From contig QCGA01000001.1 in assembly GCA_003280095.1 (NCBI GenBank), positions 1 through 64,000 on the forward strand: DNA of 64,000 nucleotides. Reading direction: 5' to 3'. The position numbers and the translations under genes were made by a program. The stretch's first letter is position 1. Every line of letters begins with the position of its first letter. Shown here piece by piece: positions 45,560 to 54,202 of this stretch. Origin of the DNA: Prochlorococcus sp. AG-363-O16 (GTDB lineage Bacteria > Cyanobacteriota > Cyanobacteriia > PCC-6307 > Cyanobiaceae). The notes under the pieces are model-generated. The model worked only from the letters and a program-made list of their open reading frames with translations. It was not told the DNA's origin and ran no database searches.

Positions 45560-46152
45560 TGCTTAAAAACGACCGTTGGATTACAGAACAAGCAAAAGCT
45601 GGCATGCTTGAGCCTTTTCAAGAAGGGCTTGTCCGCCACCTAGAACCCGAAGAATCGCTGAGACCTGTGCTCAGCTTCGGTTGCTCTTCTTATGGCTACG
45701 ACCTTCGTCTGTCCCCAAAGGAATTTCTCATCTTCAAACATGTTCCTGGAACAGTAATGAACCCGAAAAGGTTTAATCCACAGAACCTCGAACCCACATC
45801 TTTACACAAAGATGAAGATGGAGATTACTTCATACTTCCAGCACACTCCTACGGACTCGGAGTAGCACTAGAAAAAATGAAAGTCCCACCCAATATCACA
45901 GTTATATGCCTTGGGAAAAGTACATATGCCAGGCTCGGAATAATCGTAAATACAACACCTGCAGAAGCCAGTTGGGAAGGTCATTTGACACTTGAATTCA
46001 GCAATAGTTCTGGAGCAGATTGTCGAATCTATGCAAATGAAGGAATTTGCCAACTCTTATTTTTCGAAGGAGACCCTTGTGAAACAACTTACAGTGATCG
46101 TGAGGGAAAGTATCAACATCAGCCTGAAAAAGTAACCTTGGCGAGAATCTAA
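45559..46152 (+). CDS. dcd: dCTP deaminase
   Basis: Converts dCTP to dUTP, the route to thymidylate in many bacteria. The motif VICLGKSTYARLGIIVNTTPAEASWEGHLTLEFSN is diagnostic, with the N-terminal SFGCSSYGYDLRLSPKEF. The protein is 197 aa. The ATG overlaps the CobO-like stop by one base, so expression is coupled. thyX follows after 126 nt, completing a dCTP-to-dTMP segment. Confidence 0.96.
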   Translation: MLKNDRWITEQAKAGMLEPFQEGLVRHLEPEESLRPVLSFGCSSYGYDLRLSPKEFLIFKHVPGTVMNPKRFNPQNLEPTSLHKDEDGDYFILPAHSYGLGVALEKMKVPPNITVICLGKSTYARLGIIVNTTPAEASWEGHLTLEFSNSSGADCRIYANEGICQLLFFEGDPCETTYSDREGKYQHQPEKVTLARI

Positions 46153-46199
46153 CTAAAAGGAGTGAAAGCATCTAGGAACTAACTCTGGACAATTAAATA

Positions 46200-46238
46200 C
46201 TTTTAATAATTAAAAGCTCTAATCTTATATATAGATTA
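46200..46238. repeat. Two AT-rich inverted repeats between dcd and thyX
   Basis: CTTTTAAT/ATTAAAAG with a one-base spacer (46200-46216) and TAATCT/AGATTA with a seven-base loop (46220-46238) sit side by side in the dcd-thyX gap. No T tract follows. They could slow or stop transcription or shape the thyX leader. Confidence 0.4.
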
Positions 46239-46278
46239 AACAAGAACGATTATTGAACAATTAGATTGTAGAATAATC

Positions 46279-46947
46279 ATGTTAGAAATAGCAAGAAAAA
46301 TGAGTCAAGTTGAACTGGTTGCATCGACTCCAAAAGCAGAGCAAACTATGGCTTATATAGCCAGGGTAAGCAATCCAAACAATCAACATAATAATGATTT
46401 CTCTGGTTTACTTGGATATTGCATTAAGCATGAGCATTGGAGTGTTTTCGAGCAAGCCTTCATGACGCTTCAAATAGAAACGAACAGAGGAATTGCCGCA
46501 CAAATACTCCGCCACAGATCATTCACATTCCAAGAGTTTTCTCAACGCTATGCAGAAAGCACACAACTTGGTACTATTCCCCTCCCCGAGCTTAGAAGAC
46601 AAGACCTAAAAAATAGACAAAATTCAACTAGCGATTTGCCCTCCGAAATTAAAGAAAAATACCTAAAAAGAATCAAATCTCAGTTTGAACAAACACTAAA
46701 ACTTTATGACGAGATGATCAAGGATGGAATAGCCAAAGAATGTGCACGTTTCGTCCTTCCAATTGCAACTCCTACTCGAATTTATATGACTGGATCGTGT
46801 AGATCATGGATCCACTACATCAATCTCCGTACAGGTCATGGAACACAAAAAGAACACATAGAAATAGCAAATCAATGCAAAAGAATTTTCTGCAGTATAT
46901 TTCCAATTGTTTCAGGATCACTTGGTTGGGGTGGGCAAGAAAAATAG
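46279..46947 (+). CDS. thyX: Flavin-dependent thymidylate synthase
   Basis: Makes dTMP from dUMP using methylene-THF, FAD and NADPH, replacing ThyA. The signature RHRx7S is present as RHRSFTFQEFS, followed by QRYAE. The C-terminal TGSCRSWIHYINLRTGHGTQKEHIEIA is also conserved. ATG 46279 gives 222 aa; ATG 46300 (MSQVELV) is a plausible alternative. It is convergent with the thioredoxin gene, 20 nt apart. Confidence 0.97.
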   Translation: MLEIARKMSQVELVASTPKAEQTMAYIARVSNPNNQHNNDFSGLLGYCIKHEHWSVFEQAFMTLQIETNRGIAAQILRHRSFTFQEFSQRYAESTQLGTIPLPELRRQDLKNRQNSTSDLPSEIKEKYLKRIKSQFEQTLKLYDEMIKDGIAKECARFVLPIATPTRIYMTGSCRSWIHYINLRTGHGTQKEHIEIANQCKRIFCSIFPIVSGSLGWGGQEK

Positions 46948-46967
46948 TAACCTTATTAACAAGATTA

Positions 46968-47537
46968 TTAACCATGAGAAAGGGGATTCTCAACATTACT
47001 TCTTTGCTCTTTTTCTGTTTTCTTTTGTACTGGTGAATAAAAGTTCGTACTTATGCGTATCCCTACTAATTTCGGCAGTGGGTCATCATTCATCAGTGCT
47101 TCGGCTAATTGAAAAATCTCGGTTTTAGATCTCAATCCCACATAATCACTCAAATGATCTCCTCTTGAATCAAAAAGACTAAGTTGAGGAATCCCATTAA
47201 CTTGGTACAAATCAATCAAATCACTCCACTGGTTATTTTCAATATTCAACATCACAATATCAAAATTACTTTTTGAAATGCTCTCAACCTCAAGCATAGC
47301 GGGTGCCATTTCAATACATGCTTGACACCAGTTAGCATAAAATTCAACCATAGTTGGTCTTCCATTTGTAAAAGCTAAATCAGGGTCAATAGACCTTCTA
47401 GCCAACTGATCTAATGGAGCCTCGGGATTTATTCCACCTCGAAAAATAAAAAGCAAAACTGCCATTAATAAGGCGACAAAAAGCAATAAAAATCTCTGTG
47501 TCATACTTAAAAGAGGAGAGTCTTTAGTTCCGGTCAT
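46968..47537 (-). CDS. Membrane-anchored thioredoxin-like protein (TxlA/HCF164 type)
   Basis: Thiol-disulfide protein of 189 aa with one N-terminal membrane span (about residues 13-32) and a thioredoxin domain. The active site is FYANWCQACIEMAP (WCxxC) and the cis-Pro segment is VNGIPQLSLFDSRGD. This layout matches TxlA/HCF164, which help cytochrome b6f assembly and lumenal redox control in other cyanobacteria and plants. The domain after the anchor would face the lumen or periplasm. That role is inferred. Confidence 0.88.
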   Translation of the reverse strand: MTGTKDSPLLSMTQRFLLLFVALLMAVLLFIFRGGINPEAPLDQLARRSIDPDLAFTNGRPTMVEFYANWCQACIEMAPAMLEVESISKSNFDIVMLNIENNQWSDLIDLYQVNGIPQLSLFDSRGDHLSDYVGLRSKTEIFQLAEALMNDDPLPKLVGIRISTNFYSPVQKKTEKEQRSNVENPLSHG

Positions 47538-47633
47538 AACGCCGAATTTGATTCGACCTCTACTCTGACAGACTATTGAAGATCTTGCCGCACTTTTAAT
47601 TATCAGTTTGATTTATTCAATTATGAAGTCAAG

Positions 47634-47671
47634 CAAATCTATATTTAATATAGATATTAAATATAGATTTG
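47634..47671. repeat. 17-bp perfect inverted repeat with 4-base loop
   Basis: CAAATCTATATTTAATA and its exact complement are separated by TAGA. It lies 21 nt past the slt stop, between slt and the thioredoxin gene. Either strand gives an RNA hairpin of 17 pairs that is A/T rich with no clear T tract after it, although an A/T-rich flank follows. Confidence 0.9.
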
Positions 47672-47692
47672 TTATTTCTCTAATTTGTTCGA

Positions 47693-49720
47693 TTATTTAA
47701 TGCAGGAATAATTATCCAGATTCAAATAGGCCCAAAAGTTACCAAAAACCTTTTTAGTATAAAAACGTGTTTCAGGATAAGGAATCCTTTCGACCCACAA
47801 CTCTGGATCAGATTTAATTTCCTCTGTGATCCAACTTTTTACATTTGCTGGACCAGCGTTGTAGCTGGCTATAGCAAGCAAAAGATTCTCATCCCATTCT
47901 TTAAGTAAACTAGATAAGTATTTTGAGCCTAGAAGGATATTGACCTTAGGGTCGAAGAGAAGGCTCCTATCTATAATAGATTGATTAACCTCATTAGCAG
48001 TTTCAGGCATCAATTGCATTAACCCTATTGCACCAGCACTTGATTGAACCGAAGGGGCAAACCTGGACTCTTCTTTGACTACAGCAAGAATTAATTCATG
48101 TTTAAGATTAGAATCTAAACTAGCTAGTTGTACCTCAGATGAATACCTGTATGGATATTGAGATCTATGCAGAATCTCTCGAGTTTCACAGCCCTCCTCC
48201 TTTAAAAGAAGACTCGCTTGAAATAACTTTCTCAAACCAATCCAATCATTCTCTACTGACATCCTCAATCTCCCTTCAACCAGCATTTCTTCTGGAGTTA
48301 TCAAGGTCTTTTCAAGGGCTGGATTCAAACTAATCCATGCTTCCAAGGCATCAATATTTAAACCAAGTTGCCACAACTGATTAACCAAGTTGTTTTTACT
48401 GCCAAGTGGATGCCATTTTGCAACTTTGATATCAAAAATATATTTTTTCTTTATGCGAGCAGATAGCTCAGATTTTTTTAATCGTTCCTTTGCTCTCCAA
48501 GTGTAATATCCTGACGGATATGATTTCAACATTGCCTCCCAGATCCTTTTTGCATCATCTATCCTCCCTTGTTTCTCTGCTAAAAATCCCAACCAGAATT
48601 GTTGTCGAACAGCAAAAGATTGAGGCAAGTTTTGACTATTGAAAATACTAAGTAAAGATCTTGCCTTCGACCAATCCCTATTCAAAAGAGCTTTTCTAGT
48701 TGCATTCCATTGAATATGCCAAAGGTCTGATTCCTTCATCCAAGGATGTATCTCTTTAATAGATTCATCTGCAGCCTTAATTAAGGATTTAGCGACGTCA
48801 AAACCTGGGGAGTTCTTGAAAAGAGTTGGATTTACAAGTTTCAATAAACGTTCATCTTCTGCTAAAAGAACACCAAATTCCCTTAAAGATGCTTTGGTTG
48901 AAGAAGAATCAGGATAATCACGAATCAAGTTCTCTAAGGTTTCTTTAGCTAAATCACGATGCAAAGAATCATGTTGCATTAAAGCCTTGATTATTAAGAA
49001 ATAGATCTCTTCACTCGGTTCCTCACCACTAAGACAATTCAGAGAAGAGACCCCATCTCCAAGATAGGCAAGTGCACGAGCCAAGACTTGCCTATCCCTA
49101 GAGGAAAGATTCTCATCAGAGCTAGCAGAACAAGCCTCACGGATTATTTTTTCAGCCCCATGCGAACTAGGTCCCCAACGTGCAAGATGAATCGCAGCTT
49201 GATAAGGCGTAATTGCATGCTCACCCAATTCCAAAGCGGCAGCTAATGCTGCAGGATGTGCAGGTTGTTGGCTCAGTAATTCAAGTCTTAATTCAGGTTT
49301 TTTCTTACCAAGAAAATAATAAGCATCAGCTGTAGAAACATGCTCGGGGAATCGATTCAATAAGTTTTTCCAAGAATTCTTCGCGGCATTAACTTGACCT
49401 AAAGAAGAATGAGTCTGAGCCTGTAACTTAATCACCACTGCAGCCAATGGACTATTTCCCCACCCTTGTGCTTGCAACAATCTTTTGCGTCTACGAAAAG
49501 AACCTTTCGATTTAGCAACCAAAGTCAAGGATGCCTTTCTTCTAAGATTTGGATCAATGGACCATCGGTAGTACTTCCAAAGTTCAGATTCAGAAATATT
49601 GGGGTTTATTTTTCTCTCACTAATCTCTAGAAAGAACCTTCCACAAAAAATTGTGGTCAAGCTAATCAAGCAAATTCCACACAGCAATGGTAATCCATTT
49701 AGGGAATTGGTTTTGACCAT
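47693..49720 (-). CDS. slt: Soluble lytic murein transglycosylase
   Basis: Cleaves peptidoglycan glycan strands, releasing 1,6-anhydromuropeptides. The 675-aa protein has an N-terminal hydrophobic anchor (LPLLCGICLISLTTIFCG), a long alpha-helical superhelix region and a C-terminal SLT domain (about 550-670). Motifs in that domain: VKEESRFAPSVQSSAGAIGLMQLMPETA, with the catalytic Glu, then LLGSKYLSSLL and LAIASYNAGPANVKSW. The domain order fits Slt70. It is divergent from glmM, about 300 nt from the glmM ATG used here. Confidence 0.93.
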   Translation of the reverse strand: MVKTNSLNGLPLLCGICLISLTTIFCGRFFLEISERKINPNISESELWKYYRWSIDPNLRRKASLTLVAKSKGSFRRRKRLLQAQGWGNSPLAAVVIKLQAQTHSSLGQVNAAKNSWKNLLNRFPEHVSTADAYYFLGKKKPELRLELLSQQPAHPAALAAALELGEHAITPYQAAIHLARWGPSSHGAEKIIREACSASSDENLSSRDRQVLARALAYLGDGVSSLNCLSGEEPSEEIYFLIIKALMQHDSLHRDLAKETLENLIRDYPDSSSTKASLREFGVLLAEDERLLKLVNPTLFKNSPGFDVAKSLIKAADESIKEIHPWMKESDLWHIQWNATRKALLNRDWSKARSLLSIFNSQNLPQSFAVRQQFWLGFLAEKQGRIDDAKRIWEAMLKSYPSGYYTWRAKERLKKSELSARIKKKYIFDIKVAKWHPLGSKNNLVNQLWQLGLNIDALEAWISLNPALEKTLITPEEMLVEGRLRMSVENDWIGLRKLFQASLLLKEEGCETREILHRSQYPYRYSSEVQLASLDSNLKHELILAVVKEESRFAPSVQSSAGAIGLMQLMPETANEVNQSIIDRSLLFDPKVNILLGSKYLSSLLKEWDENLLLAIASYNAGPANVKSWITEEIKSDPELWVERIPYPETRFYTKKVFGNFWAYLNLDNYSCIK

Positions 49721-50019
49721 AAGCTGAAAAATTGAATTCTTTTTTTCGTAGTTTGCCTATGAATATATTAGAATAAAAGGGTTAAAGATCTTTGAAATAC
49801 TCTTCGACACAAAATAATTAGAAGTTATCAAGCAAAGATAACTAAATCTCATATTGACTACAAATTTTTCATAGGAATTATACGAACTACTGCCCGAATT
49901 TTTACCTATTAAAGAGCCAAGAAATCAAATAAATAAATCCAAGTTACTCTATGGATTAGATTCAGTGACCGTTGTTGGTTCAAATGGTAGTTACTCCCAT
50001 GCATCCCATAGGGCCAACC

Positions 50020-51384
50020 ATGTCCGAAGTAGACCCATGTTTTGGAACAGATGGAATTCGAGGGAAAGTAGACAAAGTTATCTCTCCTGCTCTTTACCTC
50101 CAAGCTGGCTACTGGTTTGGGCAAATACTGAAAGAGAATGGACCCATTCTTATAGGTATGGATTCCAGGCTTAGTGGTCCAATGTTGAGGTCAGCCATAA
50201 CAGCCGGCCTTACAGCATCAGGTCATGAAGTATGGGATCTGGGGATTTGTCCTACACCAGCTGTATCTGAATTAATCAGAAGGGTAAATGCTGGTGGTGG
50301 TTTAATGATATCTGCGAGTCATAATCCTCCCGAAGATAATGGAATAAAGTTTTTCAATTCAGACGGTTCGAAAATTACAAAAGACCAACAAGAAGCAATT
50401 ATTTCAGGTATTCGTGGTGTGCCTTCTATTGATAAAAGTTACCAATCTTCGAACAACTTTGGCATAGCATACGAACGAAATGAATTGCTTAATGTCTACA
50501 TAGACTCTCTATTACAAACAATTAGAAGAGAGAGATTAGAAGGCCTGACAATAGTTTTAGATCTTTGCTGGGGTGCAGCCACATCATGTGGTCACGAAAT
50601 ATTTAAAGAATTAGGGTCAAACCTAATAATAATTAATGGGACACCAAATGGAAATCGAATCAATCAAAAGTGTGGTTCAACTAATTTAGATCCACTAAAA
50701 CAAGCCGTGCTTGATAATGGAGCAGATATGGGATTCGCTTTCGATGGTGATGCAGATAGGGTACTTGCAATAGATAGTAAAGGTCGTGTAATCGATGGAG
50801 ATCACATCCTTTTCCTATGGGGATCTGATTTGCAAGCTCAGGGTGAATTACCCAACCAAATGCTTGTTGCAACTGTGATGTCAAACCTAGGATTCGAGAA
50901 GGCCTGGCTTGCCAAAGGTGGATTATTCGAACGAACCGCAGTAGGCGACCACAATGTTTATTCAAAAATGTTGACTAATGGTGCAGCCTTAGGTGGCGAA
51001 CAATCTGGGCATATACTTACATCGTTGAATGGGCTGCGAGGCGATGGACTTCTAACAGCCCTTCAATTATCAACAATCTGTAAAAGAAAAGGAATTACTC
51101 TCACAGAATGGCTTGATGAAAGTTTTTCCCCATACCCTCAAAAATTAGTCAACTTAACTATTACTAAAGCAGGCCCAAATAGCAATTGGAAAGAATGTAA
51201 GCCACTACAAAAAGCTATTTTAAATGCCCAAGCGGCAATGGGGAAAGACGGCAGAGTATTAGTTCGAGCAAGTGGTACGGAACCATTATTAAGAGTATTG
51301 GTCGAAGCTGAAGATCCAAAAGCAGTTGAATCATGGAGCAATGAACTTAAGAATCTTGCCATTCAGCATATAAATGCAGCCTAA
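50020..51384 (+). CDS. glmM: Phosphoglucosamine mutase
   Basis: Makes glucosamine-1-phosphate for UDP-GlcNAc, peptidoglycan and lipid A. Motifs: FGTDGIRG, the phosphoserine loop ISASHNPPEDNGIKFFN, the metal loop FDGDGDR (FAFDGDADR here), the GlcN-specific sugar loop GGEQSGH and phosphate loop RASGTEPLLRV. The GEQSGH loop separates it from the hexomutase at 11 kb. I use ATG 50020 (454 aa); in-frame ATGs at 49984 and 49999 and a TTG at 49972 would add up to 16 residues, so the start is uncertain. Confidence 0.95.
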   Translation: MSEVDPCFGTDGIRGKVDKVISPALYLQAGYWFGQILKENGPILIGMDSRLSGPMLRSAITAGLTASGHEVWDLGICPTPAVSELIRRVNAGGGLMISASHNPPEDNGIKFFNSDGSKITKDQQEAIISGIRGVPSIDKSYQSSNNFGIAYERNELLNVYIDSLLQTIRRERLEGLTIVLDLCWGAATSCGHEIFKELGSNLIIINGTPNGNRINQKCGSTNLDPLKQAVLDNGADMGFAFDGDADRVLAIDSKGRVIDGDHILFLWGSDLQAQGELPNQMLVATVMSNLGFEKAWLAKGGLFERTAVGDHNVYSKMLTNGAALGGEQSGHILTSLNGLRGDGLLTALQLSTICKRKGITLTEWLDESFSPYPQKLVNLTITKAGPNSNWKECKPLQKAILNAQAAMGKDGRVLVRASGTEPLLRVLVEAEDPKAVESWSNELKNLAIQHINAA

Positions 51385-51458
51385 TAAAAGAATTTATTGA
51401 ATAAAAGATTTTTTATATTTCAATATGAAAAATAAGTCAACATTCAAGTTCAGAATTA

Positions 51459-52190
51459 TTATTCTTTCATTAAATCTTTATTTTTATTCCATTGTTCTTC
51501 CAATACGGATAATTCAAGAGGAGGGTTATTGTTTCTTTTAAAAAGCAATCTATATATGGGTAATCCATTTCTGAAAGCATAAATCTCCCTCTCACTTTTG
51601 ACTGGATATGGGTTTTGTTGAATTGAGTTAAATGGGTCAATGCTCAAACAATCAAAACATTGACTACTGGCTACAAGAGAAAACATTGGCTGAATAATTG
51701 TCATTTGATCACTTTGAATAAATAGGTCTCCTCCAACCGGCAATGCTTTTGCAATTGCATTTAATAATAACGGCTGCAGCACTCTTCTTTTTCTATGTCT
51801 TCTTTTAAACCAGGGGTCAGGAAACTGGATGGACACTCTCCTTAAACGATTTGCAGAAATAAACTCTAACCAGTCCACAAGGCTTACATTGACATTACAA
51901 AAAAGAAATTGGAGATTTTTTAAGGCCAATTTCTCCATCTCAGTCTGAGCAGACTTCACTAAAGGGGAACGTATTTCGACTCCAAGGTGATTCCATTCAG
52001 GAGAAAGCACAGCCATCTCTAGCAAGAACTTTCCTCCCGCCGAACCAATATCTACATGCAGAGGTAAATCTGGTCGTGAAAATAGACTTTCCAAAGCAGG
52101 TAATTCCCTTGGTATTTGAAAAAATCTGCTTAGTGGGTTTACATGCTGGCGCACTAGTTTGAGGACCTCAGGTGTTCGAATGAAAAGCAA
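51459..52190 (-). CDS. trmB: tRNA (guanine-N(7)-)-methyltransferase
   Basis: Methylates G46 in tRNA variable loops using S-adenosylmethionine. The SAM-binding LHVDIGSAGGKFLLEMA, the GVEIRSPLVKSA segment and the catalytic-site FPDPWFKRRHRKRRVLQP are characteristic. The protein is 243 aa. Its first codons overlap the 3' end of the FIST gene by 23 nt on the same strand, so translation may be coupled. It is convergent with glmM. Confidence 0.93.
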   Translation of the reverse strand: MLFIRTPEVLKLVRQHVNPLSRFFQIPRELPALESLFSRPDLPLHVDIGSAGGKFLLEMAVLSPEWNHLGVEIRSPLVKSAQTEMEKLALKNLQFLFCNVNVSLVDWLEFISANRLRRVSIQFPDPWFKRRHRKRRVLQPLLLNAIAKALPVGGDLFIQSDQMTIIQPMFSLVASSQCFDCLSIDPFNSIQQNPYPVKSEREIYAFRNGLPIYRLLFKRNNNPPLELSVLEEQWNKNKDLMKE

Positions 52191-53439
52191 TGTTTCTCAA
52201 TATGCCCCAACAAGCTGTATAACCATGAATATGGGTAACACCTCCAATAGGACCAATCTCTCCATTGCAAAAAGTACCTGCTATTGGGACATCTCCAATT
52301 GCATCTCGAGCAATATCAACATCGCCATTTTCCACGCCATATAAATTAGTCCCTCTACCAATACAAGCCATTAACAGCATAAATAGAGGTTGTTCCTTAT
52401 TACGCAATTTAGACTCAGACAAAAATTGATTGACCTCTCGACGTGAAGCAGTTGCCTCTCGAAGTTGAAATTGAACATTTTGACCTACATACATCCGCTC
52501 TGCTACCGCAATAGCTCCATTAGTTGGGTCAACACCTATTAAATTACGAACTAGAAATGCACCTTGAGATTTCGGGATACCTTTCCCACTAATCAAAATA
52601 TCCCGATGTTCTACCCCTAAACAAAGAGAATCTTTCACACAATCTCTTTCTTGCTCTGATAAATCCTCTAGTACTTTCTGTAAACAAGCTACAGGACTAT
52701 CTCTGCGCCCATCATTACTTAGCGCTAAAAGCACGTTACTACGAACCTGCTCTACTACAAACACAGGTCCAATAGGTTTACACCCTTTAGTTACAACGGC
52801 TTCCAGAGTCCAATCTCCGCTGATAGCGCAACCAACTGCTCCAGAAACAATCTGATTATCAAATAACAATGATCCATAAGGAGCATTGTGAGGCGCCACC
52901 ACACCACCAACAGTAGTAGACCCTAAATAAGCATAATCAAGCCCACTTATTAAATCATTTATACCAACTGCTGAAGGATCAATAAGTAACAGGAAACTCT
53001 TATTTTTAGATGGCTGAACACCAACCCATTCATGCCATTCCATTGCCGGTCCATCCAAGTCCGGCAATGAATCAGTACCAAGCACAAATGGCTCCAAAAC
53101 TGCCCCAGGTAGCTTCAACAAAGTGACGCTCAGTGCCGGTTTTCTCTGAATCTCAAGTGACCTGCCAGTAGAAGAAGTCCCTATCACACCCCCGCCAACA
53201 CAACCAATCCAATGCCTTGCTCCAACTCGTTTTTTCAAAAGAGGTAACAGCCTTGGAATATCACTAGCAAAATCTGTAGAGACAAAAACCAATCCAAGAT
53301 CAGCATGCTTAAGGCCAACTAAAGACTCTGTGACTTCATGAACAGCCTCATCTAGTGAAAACCTTTGAGACATTGCTGTCCCACAAAAGGCCTTCGGCGT
53401 ATGCCCCTTAAACCAATTACCAGGAGTAAACAGCGCCAT
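52168..53439 (-). CDS. FIST-domain protein (FIST N and C)
   Basis: FIST proteins are proposed small-ligand sensors, often linked to signal transduction. The 423-aa protein has the N-terminal FIST domain (about residues 40-210; GLVFVSTDFAS, GCVGGGVIGTSSTGRSLEI, LDYAYLGSTTVGGVVAPHN) and the C-terminal FIST_C (about 235-400; LVRNLIGVDPTNGAIAVAERMYVGQNVQF, ending IAGTFCNGEIGPIGG). An internal ATG at 53373 is an alternative start. No kinase or cyclase domain or neighbour is present. It overlaps trmB, which lies downstream. Confidence 0.85.
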   Translation of the reverse strand: MALFTPGNWFKGHTPKAFCGTAMSQRFSLDEAVHEVTESLVGLKHADLGLVFVSTDFASDIPRLLPLLKKRVGARHWIGCVGGGVIGTSSTGRSLEIQRKPALSVTLLKLPGAVLEPFVLGTDSLPDLDGPAMEWHEWVGVQPSKNKSFLLLIDPSAVGINDLISGLDYAYLGSTTVGGVVAPHNAPYGSLLFDNQIVSGAVGCAISGDWTLEAVVTKGCKPIGPVFVVEQVRSNVLLALSNDGRRDSPVACLQKVLEDLSEQERDCVKDSLCLGVEHRDILISGKGIPKSQGAFLVRNLIGVDPTNGAIAVAERMYVGQNVQFQLREATASRREVNQFLSESKLRNKEQPLFMLLMACIGRGTNLYGVENGDVDIARDAIGDVPIAGTFCNGEIGPIGGVTHIHGYTACWGILRNIAFHSNT

Positions 53440-53509
53440 GGTTTAAACCTAACCAATCCTTCTAAAGTTGAGGTGCAATTGATAATGCCTCAAACTAGGT
53501 ATCTATTTA

Positions 53510-54121
53510 GTGTCTCTACTTTCTCATTCAACCCTTATATGGATCACATACAGGCTGGCGGCGATTTTTACTGTGGGCCTGCCTCTGGTCCTAACAATTT
53601 GGTCATCTATAAAAAAAGAAGCCTCAATGGTCAGGTTGTTTTCCATATATTGGAAAATCTCTACACTCCTAGCAATAAGCTTACTTTTGCTAACCGAACA
53701 AAGACCTATTGGATACATCACAACCTTCATTGCACCAGTGATAATGGTCCTCTCGGTTTGGTTTTGGGTTGACCTCAACGAAGAACTAGCAGATTTACCC
53801 CCTTGGAGAGCATTACCTTTTACTGTTCGATTCTGGAGATGGTCCCTAAGCGGGTTTAGCGTTATTTCCTCCGTCTTATCAATCACAAGCCTTGCCTGTG
53901 TAATTGCACCGAGAAGTCAAAAATGTTTGATTTGGTTAGAGCCTCCAATGGAATTACATCGTTTAATACAACAACTATTCCAATTCCTTTTTGGTGGTCA
54001 ATGGACTGAAGGAATTGCTGCGTTCGTAGGTTATGCAGCACTTATTGCATATATAGTAGGAATATTGCAATGGTCCTTAATAAGACTTCCTAAGCAAGGA
54101 AGGATTGCGGGAGGTTTCTAA
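53510..54121 (+). CDS. DUF3177-like cyanobacterial membrane protein
   Basis: Membrane protein of 203 aa with about five helices, beginning at GTG 53510 (SLLSHSTLIWITYRLAAIFTVGLPL). The segment VWFWVDLNEELADLPPWRALPFTVRFWRW and a C-terminal YAALIAYIVGILQWSLIRLPKQGRIAGGF are conserved in cyanobacteria. I recall it as DUF3177, with moderate certainty. No function is known. It is divergent from the FIST gene (70 nt). Confidence 0.7.
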   Translation: MSLLSHSTLIWITYRLAAIFTVGLPLVLTIWSSIKKEASMVRLFSIYWKISTLLAISLLLLTEQRPIGYITTFIAPVIMVLSVWFWVDLNEELADLPPWRALPFTVRFWRWSLSGFSVISSVLSITSLACVIAPRSQKCLIWLEPPMELHRLIQQLFQFLFGGQWTEGIAAFVGYAALIAYIVGILQWSLIRLPKQGRIAGGF

Positions 54122-54202
54122 TCTAGAGAGAATCCAACACAACACTACTCAGAATATTGAGCCTCAAAAATAAGAATAGCTATATTAAATCGAACCTAAA
54201 TA

